Below, in pieces: positions 1 through 9,121 of a stretch of DNA of 17,515 nucleotides; position 1 is the stretch's first letter; the number at the start of each line of letters is the position of its first letter. Both the position numbers and the translations under genes were made by a program. Where the stretch lies: the NCBI GenBank assembly GCA_021796055.1, contig JAJYOS010000023.1, positions 1 to 17,515 of the forward strand, in the 5' to 3' direction. The DNA comes from Bacteroidota bacterium (GTDB lineage: Bacteria > Bacteroidota > Kryptoniia > Kryptoniales > JAKASW01). The notes beneath the pieces were generated by a model. That model was not told where the DNA came from and did no database searches. It was given only the letters and a program-made list of their open reading frames with translations.

Positions 1-141
1 ACCAAACTTAACACCGACTTCATCCGAGGTATGGGTAAGAGAGATGAACAGTTCATCATCATACTGGACATCGATAAAGTGTTCTCCGCCGATAACCTTG
101 GGGCCGTCAAAGCGACTATGGCCGAGCCGGTATTAGAATGA
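1..141 (+). CDS. cheW: CheW chemotaxis coupling protein, C-terminal end (5' truncated)
   Basis: The window opens inside a reading frame whose last 46 codons end in TGA at 139-141. The visible tail has an F-I-R-G-M-G-K-R segment, then the hydrophobic strand I-I-I-L-D-I-D-K-V, then a short variable tail. This is the typical end of a CheW domain, where I-x-G-x-x-K and L-I-I-L-L-D-I-x-K-V-L close the second beta barrel. CheW is a cytoplasmic adaptor that couples chemoreceptors to the kinase CheA. The start lies upstream of the window. The genes that follow on the same strand are chemotaxis genes, which supports the call. A CheW domain at the end of a longer protein, such as CheA or CheV, cannot be ruled out. 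However, CheV would carry a receiver after its CheW domain, and none follows here. Confidence 0.85.
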   Translation, partial: TKLNTDFIRGMGKRDEQFIIILDIDKVFSADNLGAVKATMAEPVLE

Positions 142-150
142 ACTAAGGCC

Positions 151-354
151 GTGGGAAGAATAGCTTCCGGTTTATCGTTTGTAAATAAGAGGACAAAACT
201 GGAAGCTTCCTCCCATGATACTAAAAGGGTCGTACTGGCGATCCACGATTGCCAGTCGGCTGAAGTGACGGGTGCCTATGGGATCAAGTGTACGCGCGAT
301 TCCGTCTGGGTCCTGAACAAATTGACAACTTCTAAAGAGTTTCTGCGAATCTAA
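151..354 (+). CDS. possible small hypothetical ORF (67 codons, GTG start)
   Basis: A 67-codon open frame fills the gap between the cheW tail and the next gene. It starts with GTG at 151, preceded only by AAGG at an unusually close spacing, and ends with TAA two bases before the next ATG. The product is basic and soluble, with no membrane segment, signal peptide or motif that I recognise. I tested whether the gap could hold the missing N-terminal helical domain of the following CheR-like protein. The frame in phase with that gene is interrupted by several stop codons, and this ORF does not resemble that domain. It may be a real small gene or simply leader sequence, and I lean towards non-coding. 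Confidence 0.2.
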   Translation: MGRIASGLSFVNKRTKLEASSHDTKRVVLAIHDCQSAEVTGAYGIKCTRDSVWVLNKLTTSKEFLRI

Positions 355-356
355 TC

Positions 357-971
357 ATGGCATTTACATTCTTCTTTCGCGACCAGACAGTTCTTGATTT
401 GATAGCAACGCATGTTGTTCCGACACTTTCCGGTTACAGTAGAATCAGGATCTGGGATGGAGGTTGCGCGATGGGACCAGAACCCTATTCGCTTGCGATT
501 ACCATTGCGGAGAAAATGGGACATTTCGCTTTTAGAAACGTCCACATCGACGCAACGGATATCGATGAACAGGGCGATTTTGAAAAGATTATAGAAAATG
601 GGGTCTACCCCATCGATCAACTCGAACGAATTACTCCGGAAATTTTTGGAAAGTACTTCACGCCAGGCGAAGGTAAGGGTGAATTTCGCGTAGTTGACAG
701 CATACGGCAGGCGATCCACTTCAAGCGACACGACCTCCTTTCTCTGAAGTCCATCGCAGATGGATATCGACTGATAGTTTGCAAGAATGTCCTTCTGCAT
801 TTTCATCCGGCGGAGAGGGTTAATGTGATCAGGATGTTCCACTCGGCACTCGCGCCAGGAGGCTTCTTCGCGACCGAACGCACCCAAGAAATGCCGCGAG
901 AATTGGCTCATCTCTTCGAGAAAATGTCAGAGGAGGGACAGTTATATAGAAAGGCTGAGACGTTATCATGA
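357..971 (+). CDS. single-domain CheR-family SAM-dependent methyltransferase
   Basis: This 204-residue protein matches only the C-terminal methyltransferase domain of CheR; the N-terminal helical domain is absent. Visible CheR landmarks are F-F-R-D (6-9), the SAM loop W-D-G-G-C-A-M-G-P-E-P-Y (33-44, counterpart of W-S-x-x-C-S-T-G-x-E-P-Y), T-D-I-D (67-70), a beta-subdomain-like stretch (about 80-125) and A-P-G-G-F-F (166-171). Several positions differ from standard CheR. C-R-N-x-L-I-Y-F is C-K-N-V-L-L-H-F (142-149), so Arg becomes Lys and Tyr becomes His, and G-H-S-E-S is A-T-E-R-T (172-176). The ATG at 357 places F-F-R at the very N terminus, and the same frame upstream is closed by stops, so the short form is genuine. 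I recall similar short proteins beginning M-A-F-T-F-F-F-R-D in other genomes, suggesting a real subfamily rather than decay. The next gene overlaps by ATGA. The target could be a receptor glutamate or another protein; the substrate is unknown. Confidence 0.85.
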   Translation: MAFTFFFRDQTVLDLIATHVVPTLSGYSRIRIWDGGCAMGPEPYSLAITIAEKMGHFAFRNVHIDATDIDEQGDFEKIIENGVYPIDQLERITPEIFGKYFTPGEGKGEFRVVDSIRQAIHFKRHDLLSLKSIADGYRLIVCKNVLLHFHPAERVNVIRMFHSALAPGGFFATERTQEMPRELAHLFEKMSEEGQLYRKAETLS

Positions 972-1579
972 AAGTGCATCTTCTCCGCTCCACGGCTGCC
1001 GTTTACACCGCGAACGCATATTTAATACTTGGCGATTCCAACCGGCTTGAGGATGTAAACGCCTTGGTGGATGTGGGAACCGACGGAACGATAGTCAATT
1101 CGATCGGCCAAATGAGCACCGGAGTCGGGAAGAAGCCGGTCGCCAGAGTTATCCTTACCCACTCGCACTTTGACCACTCCGGGGGACTCGGCCGCGTCAT
1201 CGTCAAATTCAACCCCGAGGTTCTTGCCTACTCGATGATGGATGGCGTGAGCCGATTGCTGACAGACGGCGAGGTTATTCTGCTTGGCGATGAACTGTTC
1301 GAAATAATTCACTCTCCGGAGCATTCGTCAGACTCGATCTGCCTCTTTTCACTCACGAGCGGAGCATTGTTCTCCGGAGATACCCCGCTGAACATTCAAA
1401 GTCCCGGAGGAACTTACCAGGAAGGTTTTGTGGTGTTTCTGGAAGATCTCCTGCGGAAAGGGGTTAGGACTATTTATTCGGGCCACGATGCCCCCAATTC
1501 CAAAAATCCAATGGAAGTTATCCGTGCTACCTTGAGAAATGTCCTGGCGAGTGACATTATCGCTAGGAAATCGGCGTGA
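968..1579 (+). CDS. metallo-beta-lactamase-fold metal-dependent hydrolase
   Basis: This 203-residue protein has the metal-ligand set of the metallo-beta-lactamase superfamily: T-H-S-H-F-D-H (64-70, H-x-H-x-D-H), H119 in S-P-E-H-S-S-D-S, D138 in L-F-S-G-D-T and H173 in Y-S-G-H-D. That full set predicts a dinuclear metal site with hydrolase activity, of the glyoxalase II-like kind. There is no signal peptide or membrane segment, so it is probably cytoplasmic. Its ATG overlaps the stop of the CheR-like gene (ATGA), a typical sign of translational coupling, so the two products are probably made together. Oxygen- or iron-sensing MBL-fold proteins related to flavodiiron cores are known in spirochete chemotaxis, but those use H-x-E-x-D. 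The H-x-H-x-D-H here points to hydrolysis rather than diiron oxygen binding. The substrate is unknown. Placement inside a che operon suggests a signalling-related role, which is inference. Confidence 0.88.
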   Translation: MKVHLLRSTAAVYTANAYLILGDSNRLEDVNALVDVGTDGTIVNSIGQMSTGVGKKPVARVILTHSHFDHSGGLGRVIVKFNPEVLAYSMMDGVSRLLTDGEVILLGDELFEIIHSPEHSSDSICLFSLTSGALFSGDTPLNIQSPGGTYQEGFVVFLEDLLRKGVRTIYSGHDAPNSKNPMEVIRATLRNVLASDIIARKSA

Positions 1580-1649
1580 CTGTAGGAGTGAGAATGCTAT
1601 GGCGAGCGTCTAAGTTTAGCCTCTAAAATTTTGAATTGAAAATATTCAC

Positions 1650-3658
<2,009 letters not shown>

Positions 3659-3676
3659 GCTACCAGGGAGTATCCG

Positions 3677-4267
3677 ATGATCCCGATTCACATCAAAGGC
3701 GACGAGCTCGCCAATGGAGTCCCGAGCGTGACTATCCATGTCGGCGGCATTCACGCCAGTAAGATTCCAGTCAAGATAAAGACCATACTCGGCTCATGCG
3801 TGTCCGCCTGCCTGTTTGATCCGTCGACTCGAATAGGAGGCATGAACCATTTCCTTTTGCCCGGAGAAGTTGACAGCGTCGATTTGTCCTCGAGGTACGG
3901 TGTGAACGCGATGGAGCTGCTCATAAACGAAATGATGAAAATGGGCGCCAACAGGAGGAGACTGCAAGCCAAAGTTTTCGGTGGCGCGGAAATCTTTAAG
4001 ACAAACCATAAGCTGATGATGGTAGGGAGAAGGAATATTGAATTCATCAGAGAATTTCTAGATACAGAAGGGATACCGTTAGTCAATGAACGCCTCGGTG
4101 GTAACCAGGGACTGGTCGTCCACTACCTGGCCCACTCATTTGAAGTGCTTATAAAACCTGTCTCCACAGACCGTTACAAACAGCAGGAGGAAGAAGAATC
4201 CGTGTTTTATAACAGAGTTGCCAATGAACTTGCCAACCGTGATTCTGATAACATTACACTGTTCTAG
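3677..4267 (+). CDS. cheD: CheD, chemoreceptor glutamine deamidase
   Basis: This 196-residue protein carries the CheD signature. Catalytic C41 lies in L-G-S-C-V-S-A-C-L-F-D, catalytic H58 in G-G-M-N-H-F-L-L-P, and the R-Y-G-V-N-A-M-E and A-K-V-F-G-G-A-E segments follow. CheD deamidates specific receptor glutamines to glutamates, which creates methylation sites, and in several bacteria it also binds CheC. The ATG at 3677 is supported by GGGAG at 3666-3670, one of the better ribosome-binding sites in the window. About 30 residues precede the core compared with shorter CheD proteins, and the C terminus has a glutamate-rich run (about 170-174) before a polar tail. It is the last gene of the che operon here. 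No cheC or cheX lies in the window. I see no clear terminator after the stop codon. Confidence 0.96.
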   Translation: MIPIHIKGDELANGVPSVTIHVGGIHASKIPVKIKTILGSCVSACLFDPSTRIGGMNHFLLPGEVDSVDLSSRYGVNAMELLINEMMKMGANRRRLQAKVFGGAEIFKTNHKLMMVGRRNIEFIREFLDTEGIPLVNERLGGNQGLVVHYLAHSFEVLIKPVSTDRYKQQEEEESVFYNRVANELANRDSDNITLF

Positions 4268-4343
4268 CGCAAACGAATGTTTCATTATAAGCCTAAGCCT
4301 AGCACGAGATATAGAAAGCATGCATCCGCTCGCGTGACGTTCC

Positions 4344-4367
4344 TCGCTGCGAAGCGACTTGAAGTCG
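4344..4367 (+). promoter_or_regulatory. two overlapping, mutually exclusive small hairpins just before the first kinase start
   Basis: Two short inverted repeats lie immediately upstream of the ATG at 4375. The first is TCGCT-GCGA-AGCGA at 4344-4357: a 5-bp stem closed by a GCGA loop, which fits the GNRA tetraloop pattern. The second is CGACT-TGA-AGTCG at 4355-4367: a 5-bp stem with a 3-base loop. They share 4355-4357, so only one can form at a time. The second sits where a ribosome-binding site would be, and no standard Shine-Dalgarno is visible. A regulatory role is inference; both stems are short enough to arise by chance. Confidence 0.25.
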
Positions 4368-4374
4368 ATTTGCT

Positions 4375-7300
4375 ATGAATAACATGAGTTCCTTCAGCAA
4401 AAAGAACTTGCCGATGTCTCTTCGCACATCGGTGTTCCTAACGGTGATACTCAGCCTCTTTTTCGTCGCGGCGGGCGTATTCTATTTCCATGTGGAAAAG
4501 GGGAGGCTCCTCGACGATAAGTACGGGGAAATCGCTGCCGTGGCCGCAATAAAAGCGCGGGAGATTGAGCAGTGGAGGACTGAGCGGCTCGAGGACGCTC
4601 ACGAACTCGCAAGGGACCCACTTCTATCCAGCGCTTTTCTTCGCTGGATGACCTCAAGAGAGAATGGGCAATTGAAGGCGGAAATAGAGAAAGCTCTCGT
4701 TCTCGAAAAAAGACTTACCCTTTATTCTGATGCGTTCATTGCCGATTTGAACGGTAGGTCTATAATGAGCATCGGAAGCGGAAAAAGGGAGATCGTCAGG
4801 TCTGAGAAATCCGCTTTCGAGACGACCGTGAGAAACCATTACCCTGTTCTCGGAGATTTTTTTCGCAATATCCGCGGCAGGATCAGTATAGACGCGATGG
4901 ACGCGATTCTCAACCGATCAGGAAAGGCCGTCGCTGTCGTAGTACTTAGAAGCAAGGCAGACAACTTCATCCTTCCCTTACTTAGTTCATGGCCGTCGGC
5001 GACTCGGACGGAAAGAACTTTGTTAGCCGAGAAACAGGGTGACACAATTCTTGTGCTTAATCCACGGGCTTCTGTCTCGAGCGGTCCGGTCGGACGTTCT
5101 GTTTCTCCTACAGATACGGCTCTCCCCTGTGTACAAGCTGTCCTAGGTAGAGTCGGCCTATTCAAGGGCAAAAACTTTCTTGGAAAAAATGTACTCGCGG
5201 CGCTCCAACCCGTCTTCGGTTCTCGCTGGTTTGTAGTCACGGAAATCGATAACGAGGAGCTCATCAGTGAGGTTAATGCACGCGGTGGCGTTGTCGCTGT
5301 TATAGTCTTCCTGCTAATTGGGCTTTCAGTAGGAACGACGGCTTACATTTACCGCCATAATCAAGCGGCTGTATATCGCGACCTGTATGAGAGCGAAAGC
5401 GAACGTAGACGCGCTATGGAGATGGCGGCGAAGCTTGCGGCCATCGTCGAGTCTTCCGATGACGCGATCATCGGCAAAACAACAGAAGGCATTGTAACAA
5501 GCTGGAACAGGGCTGCCGAACGCATATACGGATATTCGGCCGAGGAGATGTTAGGGCATCCGATAGCTGTCCTTGAAGTGCCGGGGCACGAAGATGAATT
5601 TCCAGATATCATGCGGCGAATCAGGGAGGGGGAACATGTCGGGCATTATGAGACGGTGCGGCGAAAGAAGGACGGCGCTCTCATAAGCGTCTCTCTCACG
5701 GTATCTCCAATCTATGATTCCGATTCAAATATTGTCGGCGCGTCGGTTATCTCGCGTGATGTCACAAAATGGAAACTGACCGAGGACGCCTTGAGAGAAA
5801 GCGAAGAGCGCTTCCGTAAGGCGTTCGAGAATTCCTCTATCGGAATGGCGATAACCGATCTGGAAGGGCATTTCACCAAAGTGAACGGTGCGCTTTGCAA
5901 AACCCTTGGGTATGACCAAGAAGAACTCCTCAGGATTCATTTCACAGATCTTACTGCCCCAGGGGAAGTCGAAATGAGCATGAGGTTGCTAAAACAGGTC
6001 CTCGACGGCGAGATGGATAGCGTTAAGTTTGAAAAGAGATATATCAGACGTGACGGTCAATTCATTTGGGTCGTAGTGAATAGCTCTTTAGTCCGCGATG
6101 CTTCAGGGAAGCCTGTCTATTTCATATCGCTCTATCAGGATGTCACGGGGGAGCACAATGCTCTTATCCGCCTGGGGCGGTCCGAAAGCCGGTTCAGGGT
6201 GCTTGTGGAACAATCCCTCATGGGAGTTTTTGTCATCTCCTCCGACAGATTCATCTATGTGAACCCAAGGTTTGCGGAGCTTTTTGGTTACACTGCCGAA
6301 GAAATTGTAGAAGAATACGTCTTAACGGATCTAGTCGCACACGAAAAACCAGGCGCGGGAAGCGAAGAAATATTGGAACGTTTGCTGGGAGAAGGCGCCA
6401 GTTATCAACCGAATCGCCCTCTTAAGGGAAAACGAAAGGACGGGCAATTCATATGGGTTGAAGTGCTTGGAAAGCGGACCGACTGGGAGGGGCAATCCGC
6501 AGTATTAGGAACCTGTCTTAACGTGACTGAACGGGAGTTGGCCGAAGAGGCTCTTAGGATTAGCGAAGAGAGATTTCGTACTCTCGTCGAGGAGTCCGGT
6601 GCGGGTATGTTGATTTACAGCGAAGAGGGCATCGCTTACGTGAATGACTCCGCTGCGGCCTTGAGCGGCTACTCACGAAAAGAGATCGCTCATTTGAGTT
6701 TGGATGACATTATCCACCCGGATTATTTACCCGCATTGCGGGAGATGATGCGGCGAAGGCTGTCCGGAGAGCGTTTGGAAGCTATGGGCGAGTTCCCGTT
6801 CGTCGCAAAGTCCGGCGAAACGAAGTGGGTCGCCTCATCCGGAAGCAGGATTATTTATGATGGAAAACCTGCCGTGATCGCGATGCTCATCGATATTACG
6901 TATCGGAGGGAAGCAGAGGAAAACATTCGGCTCCAACTCGCCGCGATGGAAGCTGCCGCCGACGCGATCGTGATAACGGACAGAAAAGGCAATATCCAGT
7001 TCGCAAACAAAGCTTTCACAAACCTGACGGGATACGCTGTCGGTGAAGTTAAGGGGAAGAACCCACGAATTCTCAAATCTGGTGAGCAGGACGAATGCTT
7101 CTACAGGAATCTCTGGAATACGATTAACTCTGGAAACATTTGGCGCGGCGAACTGGTGAACAAGAGGAAGGATGATTCATTCTATCATGAATCCATGTCG
7201 ATAACTCCTGTTCCAGATAAGAGCGGGAACTTAACAAACTTCATCGCCGTCAAACGCGACATTACCGAACAGAAAAGAGCGGAAAATTCACTTAGAGAAA

Positions 7301-8796
7301 GCGAGGAGAAGTTCCGTGCCTTTGTTGAGGGCTCGGCGTCGGCAATCTGGATTCATGATGGTAAACACTTCCTGTACGCGAATCCAGCCGCGTTACAAAT
7401 GACCGGCTATACCTTAGACGAGCTGATGCGGATCGACTATATGGAGATTTACCTACCGGATTCTCGCGCCTTGCTTTCAGATAAGATAGAGAGACGACTG
7501 AAGGGAGAAGAAGTCAACAGACACTTTGAAGAGCAAATCGTATCGAAATCCGGGCAATCGATTTGGGTCGACTTCAGTGTCGCGCTAATCGAGTACCAAG
7601 GCAAGCAAGCGATACTGACTTCTGTCTTCGATATAAGTGAGCGAAAGAAACTCGAGGAACAACTGATGCAATCACAAAAAATGGAGGGCATAGGCAGACT
7701 CGCTGGAGGAATCGCGCATGATTACAACAACATGCTGGGAGTCATCCTGGGATATACGCAGCTGATACTCAAGAAGCGGGATGGTTCGGATCCGGTTTCC
7801 CGTTATGTGGAATTGATCGACTCCGCTGCGAGACGCGGCGCGGAGTTAACCCGGCAACTTCTGGCCTTCGCGAGACGGGAAATTGTGTCACCGAAAGCGA
7901 TAGATCCAAACGCCGCGATATTGTCTTTGCAAAAAATGCTTACCAAGTTGATCGGTGAAGACGTTGCCTTAAGGTTTGTGCCTGGAAGGGACATCTGGCA
8001 CACATTGATAGATCCGACGCAGTTCGATCAAATACTGCTTAATCTGGCGTCGAATTCGAGAGATGCCATTGGAGGTGTTGGAAATGTTGTTATCGAAACT
8101 TCCAATGTAACCATAGGGGGTGCCGAGTCAGATAATAAAAGCACACTGGCGCCGGGAGAGTACATCATGCTTACATTCTCGGATGACGGGATAGGAATGG
8201 ACAAGGAAACGGCAAACAAAATCTTCGAGCCATTCTTTACAACGAAGCCCAAAGGGGAAGGCACAGGACTTGGACTTTCCACAGTATACGGAATAGTCAG
8301 ACAGAACGGCGGAATTATAAATGTTTACAGCGAGAAAGGGCACGGAACGACGTTCAAAATGTACCTTCCCAGACATTACGGGCGCATCGAGAATATCACG
8401 CCTGAAGCAGATAACATTGATCTTCACGGGTCAGAGACAATTCTCGTAGTGGAGGATCAGGCCGATCTCCTTGAGCTCGCAAGACTAAGTCTTGAACAGT
8501 ACGGCTACAGGGTCCTTACCGCGCCGACCCCGGATGATGGGATGACTATCGTGGAAAATTGCAATGATGAGATAGATCTTCTGTTAACGGACGTAATAAT
8601 GCCTGAAATGAATGGAAGAGAGCTTCGGGACAGAGTGCTGATGAGGAGGTCCGACATCAAGGTGGTGTTCATGTCCGGTTACACAGCTGACATAATTGCT
8701 CATCGCGGATTCATCGACAAGGAAGTTGACTTCATACCGAAACCTTTTACTCCTTCAGGACTCGCGAAGAAGATTCGTGAAGCGCTCGACTCCTAA
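4375..8796 (+). CDS. membrane hybrid histidine kinase with Cache-like sensor, six PAS domains and receiver
   Basis: A 1473-residue inner-membrane sensor kinase. Segments: TM1 (about 19-40), extracytoplasmic Cache-like domain (about 41-303), TM2 (about 305-326), then six PAS domains starting near 352, 474, 603, 725, 855 and 975. The HisKA domain has H1115 in G-G-I-A-H-D-Y-N-N. The ATPase has an N-box (N1223, N1227), G1 D-D-G-I-G-M (1270-1275), F-box F-E-P-F-F (1284-1288) and G2 G-x-G-T-G-L-G-L (1294-1301). The receiver (about 1355-1473) has E1360, D1361, phospho-acceptor D1406 and K1456. All core residues are present, so autophosphorylation on His and transfer to Asp is expected. PAS5 (about 855-970) has G-K-N-P-R-I-L-K-S-G, W-R-G-E-L and N-K-R-K-D, as in NifL-type FAD PAS domains. 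No HPt or output protein is nearby, so the downstream partner is unknown. A second ATG at 4384 is an alternative start; neither ATG has a clear Shine-Dalgarno site. Confidence 0.95.
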   Translation: MNNMSSFSKKNLPMSLRTSVFLTVILSLFFVAAGVFYFHVEKGRLLDDKYGEIAAVAAIKAREIEQWRTERLEDAHELARDPLLSSAFLRWMTSRENGQLKAEIEKALVLEKRLTLYSDAFIADLNGRSIMSIGSGKREIVRSEKSAFETTVRNHYPVLGDFFRNIRGRISIDAMDAILNRSGKAVAVVVLRSKADNFILPLLSSWPSATRTERTLLAEKQGDTILVLNPRASVSSGPVGRSVSPTDTALPCVQAVLGRVGLFKGKNFLGKNVLAALQPVFGSRWFVVTEIDNEELISEVNARGGVVAVIVFLLIGLSVGTTAYIYRHNQAAVYRDLYESESERRRAMEMAAKLAAIVESSDDAIIGKTTEGIVTSWNRAAERIYGYSAEEMLGHPIAVLEVPGHEDEFPDIMRRIREGEHVGHYETVRRKKDGALISVSLTVSPIYDSDSNIVGASVISRDVTKWKLTEDALRESEERFRKAFENSSIGMAITDLEGHFTKVNGALCKTLGYDQEELLRIHFTDLTAPGEVEMSMRLLKQVLDGEMDSVKFEKRYIRRDGQFIWVVVNSSLVRDASGKPVYFISLYQDVTGEHNALIRLGRSESRFRVLVEQSLMGVFVISSDRFIYVNPRFAELFGYTAEEIVEEYVLTDLVAHEKPGAGSEEILERLLGEGASYQPNRPLKGKRKDGQFIWVEVLGKRTDWEGQSAVLGTCLNVTERELAEEALRISEERFRTLVEESGAGMLIYSEEGIAYVNDSAAALSGYSRKEIAHLSLDDIIHPDYLPALREMMRRRLSGERLEAMGEFPFVAKSGETKWVASSGSRIIYDGKPAVIAMLIDITYRREAEENIRLQLAAMEAAADAIVITDRKGNIQFANKAFTNLTGYAVGEVKGKNPRILKSGEQDECFYRNLWNTINSGNIWRGELVNKRKDDSFYHESMSITPVPDKSGNLTNFIAVKRDITEQKRAENSLRESEEKFRAFVEGSASAIWIHDGKHFLYANPAALQMTGYTLDELMRIDYMEIYLPDSRALLSDKIERRLKGEEVNRHFEEQIVSKSGQSIWVDFSVALIEYQGKQAILTSVFDISERKKLEEQLMQSQKMEGIGRLAGGIAHDYNNMLGVILGYTQLILKKRDGSDPVSRYVELIDSAARRGAELTRQLLAFARREIVSPKAIDPNAAILSLQKMLTKLIGEDVALRFVPGRDIWHTLIDPTQFDQILLNLASNSRDAIGGVGNVVIETSNVTIGGAESDNKSTLAPGEYIMLTFSDDGIGMDKETANKIFEPFFTTKPKGEGTGLGLSTVYGIVRQNGGIINVYSEKGHGTTFKMYLPRHYGRIENITPEADNIDLHGSETILVVEDQADLLELARLSLEQYGYRVLTAPTPDDGMTIVENCNDEIDLLLTDVIMPEMNGRELRDRVLMRRSDIKVVFMSGYTADIIAHRGFIDKEVDFIPKPFTPSGLAKKIREALDS

Positions 8797-9121
8797 TATC
8801 CACGCCTCTTTATTCCTCCGCAAAACTGATGAATACTCTGACCCAATTCGGATGTTCTTCGGCTAGCCGATCCACATTTCCATACTCCTAGTAAGAAAAT
8901 TGTCTCTGGTGGAACAGCATCAAAGTGCCGATATTAAGGTATGAGATCCGCCGGCGCAGTAAGGCCGTTAGTTCGATGAGCATGTTTGCTTCAATTGGAT
9001 ATTAAGACTTTGTCCAAAGGAACACCAGGAAGGATTGCGACGACGTTTCAGATGGTCCGAATTCAAGAATTGAAACTGTTTGTGCCCGGATGACTCTGAC
9101 AAGGATCCCTCTTAACCGCCA
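8797..9121. other. 325-base intergenic region between the two kinases, no gene seen
   Basis: No convincing coding frame, RNA gene or strong terminator is visible between the kinases. It contains a perfect 12-base palindrome, TCGGCTAGCCGA, at 8859-8870, and a short spaced inverted repeat, TTCAA-GAA-TTGAA, at 9062-9074. Either could be a binding site, but both are short. I looked for a sigma-70 pair, a sigma-54 site and the Bacteroidota TTTG / TAnnTTTG pair and found none with correct spacing. An AAGGA at about 9101-9105 lies too far from the ATG at 9122 to be a good ribosome-binding site. The length of the gap suggests the second kinase may have its own promoter. Confidence 0.6.

Noticed and set aside
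144..356. In-frame upstream extension of the CheR-like gene that could restore the N-terminal domain
   Set aside because: The frame contains several stop codons (TAA and TGA), and only the last few codons before the ATG resemble a CheR linker.
351..911. 186-codon open frame on the minus strand opposite the CheR-like gene
   Set aside because: It overlaps almost completely with a plus-strand gene that has clear CheR motifs, and its product shows no recognisable domain.
4286..4302. Short tandem repeat TAAGCC-TAAGCC after cheD, possible terminator or site
   Set aside because: It is two copies of six bases, forms no stem and is easily explained by chance.
5428..7650. Repeated PAS domains read as a DNA repeat array
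   Set aside because: The repetition is at the level of protein fold; the nucleotide sequences have diverged and no direct DNA repeats stand out.
8981..9015. Bacteroidota-type promoter (TTTG and TAnnTTTG) in the spacer before the second kinase
   Set aside because: TTTG is followed about 18 bases later by ACTTTG, but the TA is at the wrong distance, so the consensus is not met.
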